57,910 nucleotides of DNA from Campylobacterales bacterium (GTDB lineage: Bacteria; Campylobacterota; Campylobacteria; Campylobacterales; Sulfurimonadaceae), in NCBI GenBank assembly GCA_026390075.1, contig JAPLGP010000004.1, positions 1-57,910 of the forward strand. Reading direction: 5' to 3'. The notes below the pieces were generated by a model, which was given only the letters and a program-made list of their open reading frames with translations, was not told the DNA's origin and searched no databases. Positions 1 through 8,769 of the stretch are shown here, piece after piece. Made by a program: the position numbers and the translations under genes. How positions within the stretch are numbered: the first letter of the stretch is position 1; each line of letters begins with the position of its first letter.

Positions 1-1
1 A

Positions 2-82
2 TCAGGAATCATCAATTCAGACATTTATAAGTTTGGAGCTAAATCTTCAAATAAAATAGTAGAAAAACAAGAGGTGGTTTAA
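2..82 (+). CDS. C-terminal end of an unidentified protein (partial)
   Basis: An open frame enters from the left edge and runs 26 codons to a TAA at 80-82. The visible tail ends in ...KIVEKQEVV. It has no recognisable motif. It is convergent with nuoN, whose stop lies at 153-155, leaving about 70 bases between them; a T-run is present there but no clear hairpin. It may be the end of a real gene, or a chance frame. Confidence 0.35.
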   Translation, partial: SGIINSDIYKFGAKSSNKIVEKQEVV

Positions 83-152
83 GTTTCAGAATGTAACTTT
101 TTTTTAATTTACCTGCCCAATTTTAGAGTTCGTTTGACATCAATGTGGAAAT

Positions 153-1643
153 CTACAACCCTAGCGACTCAACAGAATATTTACTCAATGCATTTAACTC
201 ATTAATCCCCGGAATATCTAAAAGTAACGATGTTCCAACTCCGCCCCATAAAACAACTAACGCAGAAATCACGATAAAGGCCAATGAAACTTTATAACCA
301 TAGTGAACTTCCACATGCCCTGCTTCTTTGAAATAGAGATGCGTGATGACTTTAAAATAGTAGTAAATAGAGATAAATGCACTCACAACTCCAAAAAATG
401 CCAAATATGTGTAACCCGCTTCTATCGCTGATGTTAAAATATAAAACTTCCCTATAAAGCCTATGGTTGAGGGAAAACCTGCAAGTGAAAGCATAAAGAT
501 AGTCAGCGAAGCGGCAATGATGGGTCTTGTTTTTGCAAGTCCATCTAAATCTTCATAATTTATCAGTTTGTCACTCCCTTTGCTTATGTAACTCAAAACT
601 CCAAAAGCACCTATGGCACTTATAAAATAGGCGAAAAGATAAAAGATAATCGCACTCGTTGCACTTGCTGTAGCTTCACCTATGGAAGCAAAAGCGATAA
701 GAAGATAACCACTATGCACAACCGATGAAGCCGCCAACATTTTTTTGACACTCTGCTGAATGACCGCTAAAAGTGAACCAACAAACATGGTAACCAAAGC
801 CCCACCGATGATAAGTGGGTCATAAATAGCATCAAAAGTTATGTAATCTTTTAAAAACAGTCTTAAAACAAAAGCAAAAATTGCGATTTTAAAAACACCT
901 GCCATATACGCCGTAATCGGAAGTGATGCACCCTCATAAACATCCAAAACCCACGCACCAAAGGGAACGGCTGCTATTTTGAACATGACGGTTATCATGA
1001 TGAGCATACTTCCAGCGACTATGAGAAGTTGAGAATGTAACTCAGTGTGGAGAATATACTCTGCGATTGCGTCAAGGTTTGTGCTTTTTGCCTGAGCGTA
1101 AATAAGCATCATTCCAAGGAGATAAAAAGAGGCTGAGAATGAGCCAAGAAGCAAGTATTTGAAAAATGCTTCGGAAGCTTTGAGTGAATCTCGGTTGAGT
1201 CCAACCAAAATATAAACCGACATAGACGCGATTTCTAGGGCTATAAACGCGGTTAAAAGCTCATTTGCCATAGTTAAAACCACCATACCAAAGAGTGAAA
1301 GAAGAAGCAAAACAAAAGATTCATGTGTAAAAAAGTTTGTTTTATCTACAAAAGATTTCGCTATCGCCAAAGTCAAAAAACCACCAAGTAAAAAGAGTGA
1401 AATAAATGTTGCGCTAAAAGTATCATACACAACCATCGAGTTAAATACATCAGGCAAAATTTCCATACTATACTTCTGCCCAACACCATTTGCTGAGACA
1501 ATAAAAGAAACAAAAAGAGTCCCCAAAGTGATGGTATATCCTCTATTTTTAGTGTAATAGACGCTCAACCCAAAAAGCAAAATAAAGATAGCACTGAAGA
1601 GCAAAAAGAAAGGAACAGCCAGTGCAATAAACTCATTACTCAT
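153..1643 (-). CDS. nuoN: NADH-quinone oxidoreductase subunit N
   Basis: Antiporter-like membrane subunit of complex I, part of the proton-pumping arm. The 496-residue protein is hydrophobic throughout, with about 14 predicted membrane segments. It carries the proton-conducting antiporter core, including a transmembrane Lys (PFGAWVLDVYEGA region) and the later VVHSGYLLIA segment typical of NuoN. Length is normal. It is the last gene of the nuo operon; its start overlaps the end of nuoM by 8 bases. The copy of the GGCATGTGGA word at 311 lies in its coding sequence and is read as His-Val-Glu. Confidence 0.93.
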   Translation of the reverse strand: MSNEFIALAVPFFLLFSAIFILLFGLSVYYTKNRGYTITLGTLFVSFIVSANGVGQKYSMEILPDVFNSMVVYDTFSATFISLFLLGGFLTLAIAKSFVDKTNFFTHESFVLLLLSLFGMVVLTMANELLTAFIALEIASMSVYILVGLNRDSLKASEAFFKYLLLGSFSASFYLLGMMLIYAQAKSTNLDAIAEYILHTELHSQLLIVAGSMLIMITVMFKIAAVPFGAWVLDVYEGASLPITAYMAGVFKIAIFAFVLRLFLKDYITFDAIYDPLIIGGALVTMFVGSLLAVIQQSVKKMLAASSVVHSGYLLIAFASIGEATASATSAIIFYLFAYFISAIGAFGVLSYISKGSDKLINYEDLDGLAKTRPIIAASLTIFMLSLAGFPSTIGFIGKFYILTSAIEAGYTYLAFFGVVSAFISIYYYFKVITHLYFKEAGHVEVHYGYKVSLAFIVISALVVLWGGVGTSLLLDIPGINELNALSKYSVESLGL

Positions 1644-3108
1644 AATAAACCGCCTCTTTTTTATCTACAAAAGCTTTTGCAGTTGGTTCAATCTTTTTTA
1701 TAAAATAGTTTGGAAAAATGCCCATTGCTAAAATGAGCAGAGCCAAAGGGATAATTGCCACAAGCTCATGCACTCGTAAATCTTGAAAATTTTGCGTTCG
1801 CTCATTTGTCTCGCCATACAGAACTTTACTGATAGTTTTGAACATAAAAAGCATAGGAATGAGAAGCGAAGTTGCTGCAAAAAATCCGATGATGGTGTCA
1901 TACTCAAATGCACCCAAAATGATGAGAACCTCCGCCACAAATCCTGCTGTGAGTGGAACTCCAACTATGCTCAGGGCAAAAAAAGAAAAGAAAAGTGCAA
2001 ATAGCGGTGCAACTTTTGCAATGCCTCCAAGCGAGTCAATTGTGTAAGTTTGAACACGCTCATACATCATCGCAACCATCAAAAATATAGCCGCTGATGA
2101 GAGTGCATGCGCCACTATAAAAAAAGAGGAGCCAATAAGCCCATAACTGTTATAAATAAAAAATCCCACCACGATTAAAGAGAGATGCGAAGCAGACGAG
2201 AGTGCAAACATTCTTTTTAAATGCGTTTGACTTATGGCAGAAATCCCAAAATAGATAAGCCCAAAAAGTCCAAGCCAAATAAAATAGGGAGCTAACTCTT
2301 GTGAAGTTTCACTGAGAAGTGCAAATAAAAATCTCCATATCGCATAAGTTCCAAGCTTTGCCATCAAAGCCGACATCACGATAACTATACCCATCGGCGC
2401 ACTTCTGTAAGTATCACTCAGCCATGTATGAAAAGGGAAAATCGGGATTTTTATACCAAAAGCAATCATAAAACCACTAAAAACCAAAAGGGATTCTGTC
2501 GTTGTGAGTGTGATATTTTTAAGCTCATCCAGTGCAAAAGAGTAAAACCCAAACTGCTCTTTATGTTCCACCGCCATATATAAAATGGAGAGCAGCATCA
2601 TCAAAGAGCCAAAAATGGTGTACATGTTAAACTTCATAGAGATAAAATTGCTTTTTCCATACCCAAAAAGACCAATCATAAAAAATATCGGCAAAAGCAT
2701 AAGCTCCCAAAAAAGATAAAAAAGCATCAAATCAAGTGCCAAAACTGCACCCATAATCCCGCCCTGAACAAAAAGCAGATTTATCCAATACCCTCTTTTA
2801 TCTCTTTGTTTGTAGAGCGCAATGGCAACAAGTGGCATTAAAATTGCATTCATCATCACAATTCCAAGTGAGACACCATCGACACCAACATCATAATTAA
2901 TTCCATATTGAGAAATCCACGCATGATGCTCTATAAACTGCATCGAAGAAGAGGCATCAAAATTTATGTATAACTTAACTGCCAAATAAGCGACTGCAAG
3001 AGTCGAAATCATATAAACTATTTTTACAAGGTTTATATGCAAATGCACAAAAAAAAGAAATATTGCAGTGAGTATTGGAAGAAAAATGATTGCACTTAAA
3101 ATACTCAT
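1636..3108 (-). CDS. nuoM: NADH-quinone oxidoreductase subunit M
   Basis: Antiporter-like proton-pumping subunit of complex I. About 490 residues and 13-14 membrane segments, with the family's LFYLFWELMLLPIFFMIG segment (conserved Glu) and the FPFHTWLSDTY motif. The start at 3108 is preferred over an upstream in-frame start at 3129, because it has AAGGAG about six bases upstream and forms an ATGA overlap with the nuoL stop, the usual coupling in this operon. It precedes nuoN, which it overlaps by 8 bases. Confidence 0.94.
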   Translation of the reverse strand: MSILSAIIFLPILTAIFLFFVHLHINLVKIVYMISTLAVAYLAVKLYINFDASSSMQFIEHHAWISQYGINYDVGVDGVSLGIVMMNAILMPLVAIALYKQRDKRGYWINLLFVQGGIMGAVLALDLMLFYLFWELMLLPIFFMIGLFGYGKSNFISMKFNMYTIFGSLMMLLSILYMAVEHKEQFGFYSFALDELKNITLTTTESLLVFSGFMIAFGIKIPIFPFHTWLSDTYRSAPMGIVIVMSALMAKLGTYAIWRFLFALLSETSQELAPYFIWLGLFGLIYFGISAISQTHLKRMFALSSASHLSLIVVGFFIYNSYGLIGSSFFIVAHALSSAAIFLMVAMMYERVQTYTIDSLGGIAKVAPLFALFFSFFALSIVGVPLTAGFVAEVLIILGAFEYDTIIGFFAATSLLIPMLFMFKTISKVLYGETNERTQNFQDLRVHELVAIIPLALLILAMGIFPNYFIKKIEPTAKAFVDKKEAVYYE

Positions 3109-5135
3109 ACAGCACTCCTTAAAAACCAATAGAGATACACAAAACCTGACATTACACCGATGAGCATATAAAGTGCGTAAAATCGTACATTTCCATTTTC
3201 AGCAATGGAGATAATTTTTCCAAACTTTAAATACGCAAGTGCGGTAAGGTTAATTTTTTCATCAATCAAAAAATTACTTATTTTTTTCTCAAAAAAATGT
3301 GAGAGTTTATGGAGTGATGCTACGATAATTTTGTTATATATTTCATCTATATAAAATTTCTTTGTAACAATTCCATAGTTTTCTTCCATAATTATTTCGT
3401 TTGTATAGGCATATTTTTTGTAAGTGTTATACATGACAAGAGCGATGAAAAGTGTATTTATGGACATTAAAACCAATTCTTTGGCATGTGGAATTATGAA
3501 ACTTTTATCTGCAAGATTTAGCCAGTGAGAAAAATTCATAGCACCGCCAAACACTTCTGGTATATTGAAAAAACCTGCAAATATGGAGAAAATTGTTAAA
3601 AGTAACATCGGATAAACCATAGATTTTGGACTCTCATCTGCACTCTGCTCACTCTTACTAAAAAAGAGTACAAACATCATTCGTGACATATAAAAGGCTG
3701 TTAAAAGTGAGGTAACAAAAGCTATTGCAAATATTTCCACATGCCCACTCGCATACAATGCACCCATAATCGCATCTTTAGAGAAAAAGGCTGAAAATGG
3801 TGGAATTGCCACTATTGTGAGAGAGGCTATCGCCATCATTTTAAATACTTTTGGAAACTTTATACCACGAAGCTCACGGATATCTTGCTTGTGATGAAAG
3901 GCAACTATAATCGCACCCGCCGCCATGAAAAGAAGCGCTTTGAAAAAGGCATGTGTAAACATATGAAAAAGTGCGCTCGAATACGCCCCAACACCCAAAG
4001 CCATAAACATAAATCCAAGTTGGCTCATCGTTGAGTAAGCTAATATTTTTTTAATGTCGTACTGTTTTGTAGCGATGAGTGCTGCAAAAAGTGCACTCAG
4101 CGCTCCGACATAAGCGATAAGAAGTGCGATATTTGGTGTCATGTTGTAAAGCGGTGCAAATCTTGCAACCATATAAACCCCAGCCGTAACCATCGTAGCC
4201 GCGTGAATGAGAGCTGAAACAGGGGTTGGTCCAGCCATCGCATCGGGAAGCCAAACAAAAAGAGGGATTTGAGCCGATTTTCCCATCGCACCCACAAAAA
4301 GTAAAAAGGCGATGAGACTGAGCGAAAATGGCTCTATTTGTATGAGGCTGAGAAAGATGTTAGAAAAACTAAAACCGCCACTTGGAATGGATAAAAAAAG
4401 AAGCATTAAAGCACTTAAAAATCCAAAATCTCCGACACGATTGACTATAAAAGCTTTATTTCCAGCGTAAGTGTTTTGGATATCTTTAAAATAAAACCCG
4501 ATAAGTGCATAAGAGACAAGCCCAACGCCTTCCCAGCCAATGAACATAATAATCGGGTTGTCCGCCAAAACCAACAAAAGCATAAAAAAAACAAAGATAT
4601 TAAAGTAGGCAAAAAAGCGTCCGTAACTTTTGTCTTTATCCATATAACCCGTTGCATAGATGTGAATCAAAAAACTCACAGGAGCTACAAACAAAAGCAT
4701 AAAAGAACTAAGTGCGTCGGCTCTGAGTGCTACTTCTATGGTAAAGTTACCGATACTCAACCATGTAAAAAGATGCGATGAAAACACCTCTTTTTCAAAA
4801 TAACTGTAGTAGCCAACATAAAGCGCAAGAACTGCACTTATTCCTGAACCTGTGAGTGCTAAAAAAGTATAAATGGGCTGTTTCCACATGTGCCGTGAGC
4901 GATAGCGAGGAAATGCCCTTGGGGTGCCAACACTTTGGATTGCTTCACTTTGTTCGCAATGATCCACCTCGTCATTGCGAAGAGGAACGACAAATTGTTC
5001 GCAATGACCCATTTCGTCATTGTGAGGAGGAACGACGAAGCAATCTCTCTTTTGAAAAATGTTAATTAAGAAAATGAGAGCTGCACTCGAAAGCGGCGAT
5101 AAAAGTAAAATAGTTAACAATAAATTATCTCTCAT
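3105..5135 (-). CDS. nuoL: NADH-quinone oxidoreductase subunit L with repeat-encoded insertion
   Basis: Largest antiporter-like subunit of complex I. At 676 residues it is longer than the usual ~610-620. The core is intact: FIGWEGVGLVSYALIGF, VNRVGDFGF, IPLFVWLPDAMAGPTPVSA and the C-terminal lateral-helix region. The extra length is residues about 31-84, between the first membrane helix and the second. It is encoded by two dispersed repeats, 4938-5045 (reads as FVVPPHNDEMGHCEQ-type peptide) and 4884-4928 (reads GTPRAFPRYRSRHMW). Both keep the frame, so the protein is probably made with a ~54-residue loop on one membrane face. It overlaps nuoK by 11 bases and nuoM by 4. Confidence 0.93.
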   Translation of the reverse strand: MRDNLLLTILLLSPLSSAALIFLINIFQKRDCFVVPPHNDEMGHCEQFVVPLRNDEVDHCEQSEAIQSVGTPRAFPRYRSRHMWKQPIYTFLALTGSGISAVLALYVGYYSYFEKEVFSSHLFTWLSIGNFTIEVALRADALSSFMLLFVAPVSFLIHIYATGYMDKDKSYGRFFAYFNIFVFFMLLLVLADNPIIMFIGWEGVGLVSYALIGFYFKDIQNTYAGNKAFIVNRVGDFGFLSALMLLFLSIPSGGFSFSNIFLSLIQIEPFSLSLIAFLLFVGAMGKSAQIPLFVWLPDAMAGPTPVSALIHAATMVTAGVYMVARFAPLYNMTPNIALLIAYVGALSALFAALIATKQYDIKKILAYSTMSQLGFMFMALGVGAYSSALFHMFTHAFFKALLFMAAGAIIVAFHHKQDIRELRGIKFPKVFKMMAIASLTIVAIPPFSAFFSKDAIMGALYASGHVEIFAIAFVTSLLTAFYMSRMMFVLFFSKSEQSADESPKSMVYPMLLLTIFSIFAGFFNIPEVFGGAMNFSHWLNLADKSFIIPHAKELVLMSINTLFIALVMYNTYKKYAYTNEIIMEENYGIVTKKFYIDEIYNKIIVASLHKLSHFFEKKISNFLIDEKINLTALAYLKFGKIISIAENGNVRFYALYMLIGVMSGFVYLYWFLRSAV
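4884..4928 (-). repeat. 45-bp dispersed repeat, copy in nuoL
   Basis: Its complement begins GGCACCCCAAGGGCA and ends CATGTGG. It matches 10212-10256 in nuoG, same length, with only a handful of differences, but in opposite orientation on the plus strand. Here it is read in frame as part of NuoL (about residues 70-84) and sits 9 bases from the palindromic element 4938-5045. Its end resembles the genome-wide GGCATGTGG word. Confidence 0.8.
4938..5045. repeat. Palindromic dispersed element inserted in frame in nuoL
   Basis: A 108-bp (36-codon) element bounded by perfect inverted ends GATTGCTTC (4938-4946) and GAAGCAATC (5037-5045). Between them are repeated CGCAATGA / TCATTG blocks. The same family is at 6553-6655 and 10557-10745. 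In the nuoL frame it is open and encodes HCEQ and RNDE peptides. Repeats of this look are known in many bacterial genomes, and in-frame insertion recalls Rickettsia palindromic elements; kinship to those is not claimed. Confidence 0.85.
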
Positions 5136-5433
5136 TACTGTTTCCTAACATATCAAATAAATTCGCATCCAATGAGGCTCTATTTCTAAAAAGCACTACA
5201 AACAAAGACATAAAAAGTGCAGCTTCAGAAGCGGCGATGGCAATAATGATGAGTGACATAACCTGAGCGGAGCTATCGGCTAAGTCTGCACTTATGGCGA
5301 TAAGTGAGAGGTTTACAGCATTTAAAAGAAGCTCAATGGACATATAAATCACGATAATATTGCGTCTGCTAATAAGCCCAACAATGCCGATTGAAAAGAG
5401 TAAGATGGAAAGTATCATATACGCTTTTAACAT
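5125..5433 (-). CDS. nuoK: NADH-quinone oxidoreductase subunit K
   Basis: Small membrane subunit of complex I, MrpC-like, linking the quinone site to the antiporter subunits. The 102 residues form three membrane helices with two buried Glu residues: one in the second helix (MSIELLLNAVNL) and one in the third (IAASEAALFMSLFV), both expected for NuoK. Length is normal. The start overlaps the nuoJ stop by one base (TAATG) and the end overlaps nuoL by 11 bases. Confidence 0.95.
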   Translation of the reverse strand: MLKAYMILSILLFSIGIVGLISRRNIIVIYMSIELLLNAVNLSLIAISADLADSSAQVMSLIIIAIAASEAALFMSLFVVLFRNRASLDANLFDMLGNSNER

Positions 5434-5933
5434 TATTCACTCCTTTTTGAAAGAGTAACTGCACCCACAAGGGCAACAAGAAGTAAAATGGAAACCAACT
5501 CAAAAGGCAAAACCCACTTGCTAAAAAGGGTCAAACCCACATCTTTTATCGTTCCAAACTTAGCATCGCTAACGCCATTCACTGCAATATCGCTTCTTAA
5601 AATCAAATCAATCAAAATCGCTGAAAATGGAGCGATGATGAGGGAAGTTGCAAGTAACCATCTGTTTTTATGTTTCTCATCGGGCAAATTTTCATCTTTG
5701 ATATTTAAAAACATAATGATAAATAAAATCAGCGACAAAATCGCTCCAGCATAGATTATAATCTGCACAACAAACAAAAATGAGGCATTTACAAGAGCAA
5801 AAAGTGCAGCGATGCTAATAAGCGTGACGATAAAACTAAGCGCAGAATCAATCGGTCTATGCGCACTTATCATAACGATGGAACTCACAATCGCGATGAG
5901 TGCTAAAGTGGCAAATAATATTTCATTTTGCAA
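5433..5933 (-). CDS. nuoJ: NADH-quinone oxidoreductase subunit J
   Basis: Membrane subunit of complex I next to NuoK and NuoA. The 166-residue protein has five hydrophobic helices and the NuoJ pattern NASFLFVVQIIIYAGAILSLILF, which covers the pi-bulge helix important for coupling (shown here only as a short quote: FVVQIIIYAGAI). Length is typical. It overlaps nuoI upstream by 11 bases and nuoK downstream by one, so it should be translationally coupled to both. Confidence 0.94.
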   Translation of the reverse strand: MQNEILFATLALIAIVSSIVMISAHRPIDSALSFIVTLISIAALFALVNASFLFVVQIIIYAGAILSLILFIIMFLNIKDENLPDEKHKNRWLLATSLIIAPFSAILIDLILRSDIAVNGVSDAKFGTIKDVGLTLFSKWVLPFELVSILLLVALVGAVTLSKRSE

Positions 5934-6441
5934 GGCTAAACTCCTCTTTTGATATCCCTTTTATGCTAAGAAGTTTGGCTTTGTTGTAGATAAAATCTTC
6001 TCTTTTATCACCTATGACGGAGTATAAACCGCTGTCCATTCTTATGGCATCACAAGGACAAGCTTCAACGCAGTAGCCACAAAAAACACACTCTAACAAG
6101 TCGATGTTAAAAATCTCTGGCATCTTCTCATCTACACCATCTTCTCTAGCAATTGCGACTATCTCGATACACTTTGCAGGACATGCCGTAGCACACATAA
6201 AACAGGCAACACAAGCGATAGAATTATCTGATTTTCTATGTGTGAGTCTATGAACTCCGCGGTATCTTGGTGTAATATCTCGAGGAAGTTGTTCAGGATA
6301 GCAGATAGTTGGAATATTACTCACATCGCTTAGATTTGCAGTGAAGTGTTTAAATGTTGTTTTCATCCCACCGAAGATGGCGTGAAGATATATTTTCTCT
6401 AAAAATGTGTTTCCATGTCGTTCTACGACTTTAATTCCCAT
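5923..6441 (-). CDS. nuoI: NADH-quinone oxidoreductase subunit I (2[4Fe-4S])
   Basis: Peripheral-arm iron-sulfur subunit that carries clusters N6a and N6b toward N2. Two ferredoxin motifs are visible: C77-x2-C80-x2-C83-x3-C87 and C118-x2-C121-x2-C124-x3-C128, each followed by Pro as usual. Length 172 is normal. It is the first nuo gene after the inserted chemotaxis gene, and 258 bases with a palindromic repeat lie upstream. It may therefore depend on read-through from that gene or on its own promoter. Only a weak ribosome site (GGGA) precedes the ATG. Confidence 0.95.
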   Translation of the reverse strand: MGIKVVERHGNTFLEKIYLHAIFGGMKTTFKHFTANLSDVSNIPTICYPEQLPRDITPRYRGVHRLTHRKSDNSIACVACFMCATACPAKCIEIVAIAREDGVDEKMPEIFNIDLLECVFCGYCVEACPCDAIRMDSGLYSVIGDKREDFIYNKAKLLSIKGISKEEFSLAK

Positions 6442-6480
6442 AATTCATCCCTGCAACAATCCCCACTCATTTAATCAGTT

Positions 6481-6486
6481 ACTATA
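6481..6486 (-). promoter_or_regulatory. Possible -10 element upstream of nuoI
   Basis: On the minus strand TATAGT follows an A/T-rich stretch, about 40 bases before nuoI. Campylobacterota sigma70 promoters often have only a clear -10, so this could restart transcription of nuoI-N after the inserted chemotaxis gene. Weak evidence. Confidence 0.25.
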
Positions 6487-6552
6487 TTTTACATAATTTC
6501 ACTAAAATATACACCATATTAAAAGATTAGACTTCCTGCATAACCCCTTTTT

Positions 6553-6655
6553 AGATTGCTTCACTTCGTTCGCAATGACGGTCATTGCGAGGAAGAACGA
6601 CGGTCATTGCAAGGAAGAATAACTGTCATTGCGAGGAAGAATGACGAAGCAATCT
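6553..6655. repeat. Palindromic dispersed element with three 22-bp tandem units
   Basis: An intergenic member of the family seen in nuoL and nuoG. The ends are inverted: AGATTGCTTC (6553-6562) and GAAGCAATCT (6646-6655). Inside are three consecutive 22-bp units at 6582-6603, 6604-6625 and 6626-6647, each beginning TCATTGC. It lies between the chemotaxis gene and nuoI and could fold into a long hairpin in RNA. Confidence 0.85.
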
Positions 6656-6699
6656 TGGATTTACAAGAAGTCTATTGGAGTTCTTGTACAACGATATGA

Positions 6700-8658
6700 C
6701 TAAGTCCTAAAAATTTCTAGTTTAACATGAAGATCATCTGTCATAGAATTTAAATATTTAGCTGCAGAAGCTATCTCTTCTACACTTCTTGCATTTTGAG
6801 AAGAGATTTTGTTTATTTCTGAAACTTGAGAGACAATGGATTCTACATTTCTTCCAGTTTTTTCAAAGTCACTCACAGTTTTATCCGTTGCATGTACTGC
6901 TTCATTTACGATAGCAACACTGTCATTAATTTTTTTCTCAACATCTACTGCACTATTTGCCAACTCTTGAATTTCCTCAGAGTTCGTGTTCATCGTTCCA
7001 CTCACATCTACAATAGACTGAACGATAACATTGATAGTAGCATTTATTTCTGTAAGTGACTTTTGAGTTCTCTCCGCGAGTTTTCGTACCTCATCGGCTA
7101 CAACTGCAAATCCTCTTCCATGTTCTCCCGCCCTTGCCGCTTCGATTGCAGCATTAAGTGCTAAAAGATTTGTTTGGTCTGCGATATCTGAAATAACTTC
7201 AAGTACACTTTTAACCTGACTTGCTTCATGAGAGAGAGTTTGCATTCTACCTGAGAGTTCAACTTCAAGTTCAGCACTATTTTGAACTTTTATGCTTAGC
7301 GCAACTATTTCATTTCTAGCAATATTTAAGTTTCCATTTGCCCGAATAATATCTTTTTTACTCTCCGCTGCATCCCTTATAGCTCTTCCAATTTCATCTT
7401 TTATTTCATTTGCTTTTTTTGTTGCATCATTAATTGCGATTACTGATTTTTCAACATTCTCTCCAACACCATTTGCTGTTGTTGATAATTGATGAGAAAT
7501 AGATGCATTTTCACTAGCACTTTTCTTGGATGTTTCTATGAGTTCTCTGAGTGTCAGGATTAACCTATTAAAGCCCTCTGCCATTTCTGCTAACTCTTGT
7601 GGAACATTTTCATCTGTTTTTATAGTTAAATCATGGTTGTGACTAATCTTTAAAAGAGTATTTTTAAAATCTTCTATAGGTTTAGAAATAGCTATTCTTG
7701 TGAGAAAAAATATAAAAAAAGCAAAAAGTACAATACCAATAATTAATCCTACTGATAAAAGAATAATGTTAAGAGATACTCTTTCTATCGTTTTGTCAAT
7801 CTGCTCTTTAACATTTTTATATAACTGAAGTTCAACTTCTCTAAGCAAATCTATAGAAGCGGTTACATTTGTAAACCAAACAGATGCGTCCACACCAAAG
7901 CCACCTACTTGACCTTTCGCTTTTGCAACTTCTATCATAGCCATTGTTTTATCAACGACTTCACCTTTATAGGTATTTTCGTAAAATTTTCGTAAATCCT
8001 CAGATGTTAAAGTAGTAAATTTGCGTTGATTCGCAGCATACGCTCCTAAACTTCCACCAAATTTAAAAAAAGTATCTCCTAAGAAAGTATCTTTAGTAAA
8101 TGCCCCATTTAGATTCGCTCGTATTTGTCCTAATTGCTCTTTTGTTGAAGCCAAATGCGTGTAAGCTTGAATGATATTTCTACTCTCTTTATCATCCATT
8201 TGTGATGGAATTATTGTAGAGTCATCAATCAGTGATACAATAGTTTTTGTATAGTAAGCACCAGTTTCTGGAGCTGTAATAGAGAGTGCATCGATAGCAC
8301 TTCTTTTTTCATTGAGCGTATTAAATGCATCTAAAACAGCTATATTACCGCTTGTAATACTATAAACTTTTTTTACATCCTCAATGGCACTATTTACTTT
8401 TTGTCGCATGGTTGGAAGTTTATCACTATTTTTTGCACCACTGCTTGCAACAAATCCTACGCTCAGCCCTCTTTCTGTTTGCAAAAGATGGACTGCTGAT
8501 GCCAATGCTTCAACTTCTAAAATACGGTTTTTAGTTACTTCAAGATTATTTTTTGTATTTACATCAAAAAATATTTTACCAACAGAGAGTGCTAAAATAA
8601 CCAGTATCGGAACTATTGCCAAAACAGACAATCTCGCTTTTATACTTAGCTTTTTCAT
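6700..8658 (-). CDS. Methyl-accepting chemotaxis protein with NIT-type sensor
   Basis: A 652-residue transmembrane chemoreceptor. The order is: N-terminal membrane helix (about 10-30); periplasmic sensor to about 295, with the [16 protein letters not shown] stretch typical of NIT (nitrate/nitrite-sensing) domains; second membrane helix (about 297-325); HAMP linker beginning ISKPIEDF; and a long signalling coiled coil with the hairpin tip [19 protein letters not shown] and [18 protein letters not shown]. There is no C-terminal CheR-binding pentapeptide. It should signal to CheA/CheW. It lies on the same strand inside the nuo operon, between nuoH and nuoI, which is not the usual order. The ligand is unknown; nitrate is only suggested by the domain. 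Confidence 0.9.
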   Translation of the reverse strand: MKKLSIKARLSVLAIVPILVILALSVGKIFFDVNTKNNLEVTKNRILEVEALASAVHLLQTERGLSVGFVASSGAKNSDKLPTMRQKVNSAIEDVKKVYSITSGNIAVLDAFNTLNEKRSAIDALSITAPETGAYYTKTIVSLIDDSTIIPSQMDDKESRNIIQAYTHLASTKEQLGQIRANLNGAFTKDTFLGDTFFKFGGSLGAYAANQRKFTTLTSEDLRKFYENTYKGEVVDKTMAMIEVAKAKGQVGGFGVDASVWFTNVTASIDLLREVELQLYKNVKEQIDKTIERVSLNIILLSVGLIIGIVLFAFFIFFLTRIAISKPIEDFKNTLLKISHNHDLTIKTDENVPQELAEMAEGFNRLILTLRELIETSKKSASENASISHQLSTTANGVGENVEKSVIAINDATKKANEIKDEIGRAIRDAAESKKDIIRANGNLNIARNEIVALSIKVQNSAELEVELSGRMQTLSHEASQVKSVLEVISDIADQTNLLALNAAIEAARAGEHGRGFAVVADEVRKLAERTQKSLTEINATINVIVQSIVDVSGTMNTNSEEIQELANSAVDVEKKINDSVAIVNEAVHATDKTVSDFEKTGRNVESIVSQVSEINKISSQNARSVEEIASAAKYLNSMTDDLHVKLEIFRT

Positions 8659-8710
8659 TTTTTCCCTTATATTTTATTATATTGAAGATTTATAAAGATA
8701 ATTTAATCTT

Positions 8711-8726
8711 CAACTTTGAAGTTGAT
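8711..8726. promoter_or_regulatory. Short inverted repeat between nuoH and the chemotaxis gene
   Basis: Seven-base arms TCAACTT / AAGTTGA around two bases. TATAAT-like words flank it on the minus strand (near 8727-8735 and 8680), so it could be an operator over a promoter for the chemotaxis gene. There is no T-run to make it a convincing terminator. Confidence 0.35.
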
Positions 8727-8769
8727 TATATAATAAAAACAGAACGAAATTATTGATTTATATCAAAAT

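Noticed and set aside
4856-5065. Plus-strand frame with HCEEE-type peptide over nuoL
   Set aside because: Antisense reading of the palindromic element; nuoL itself is clearly coding.
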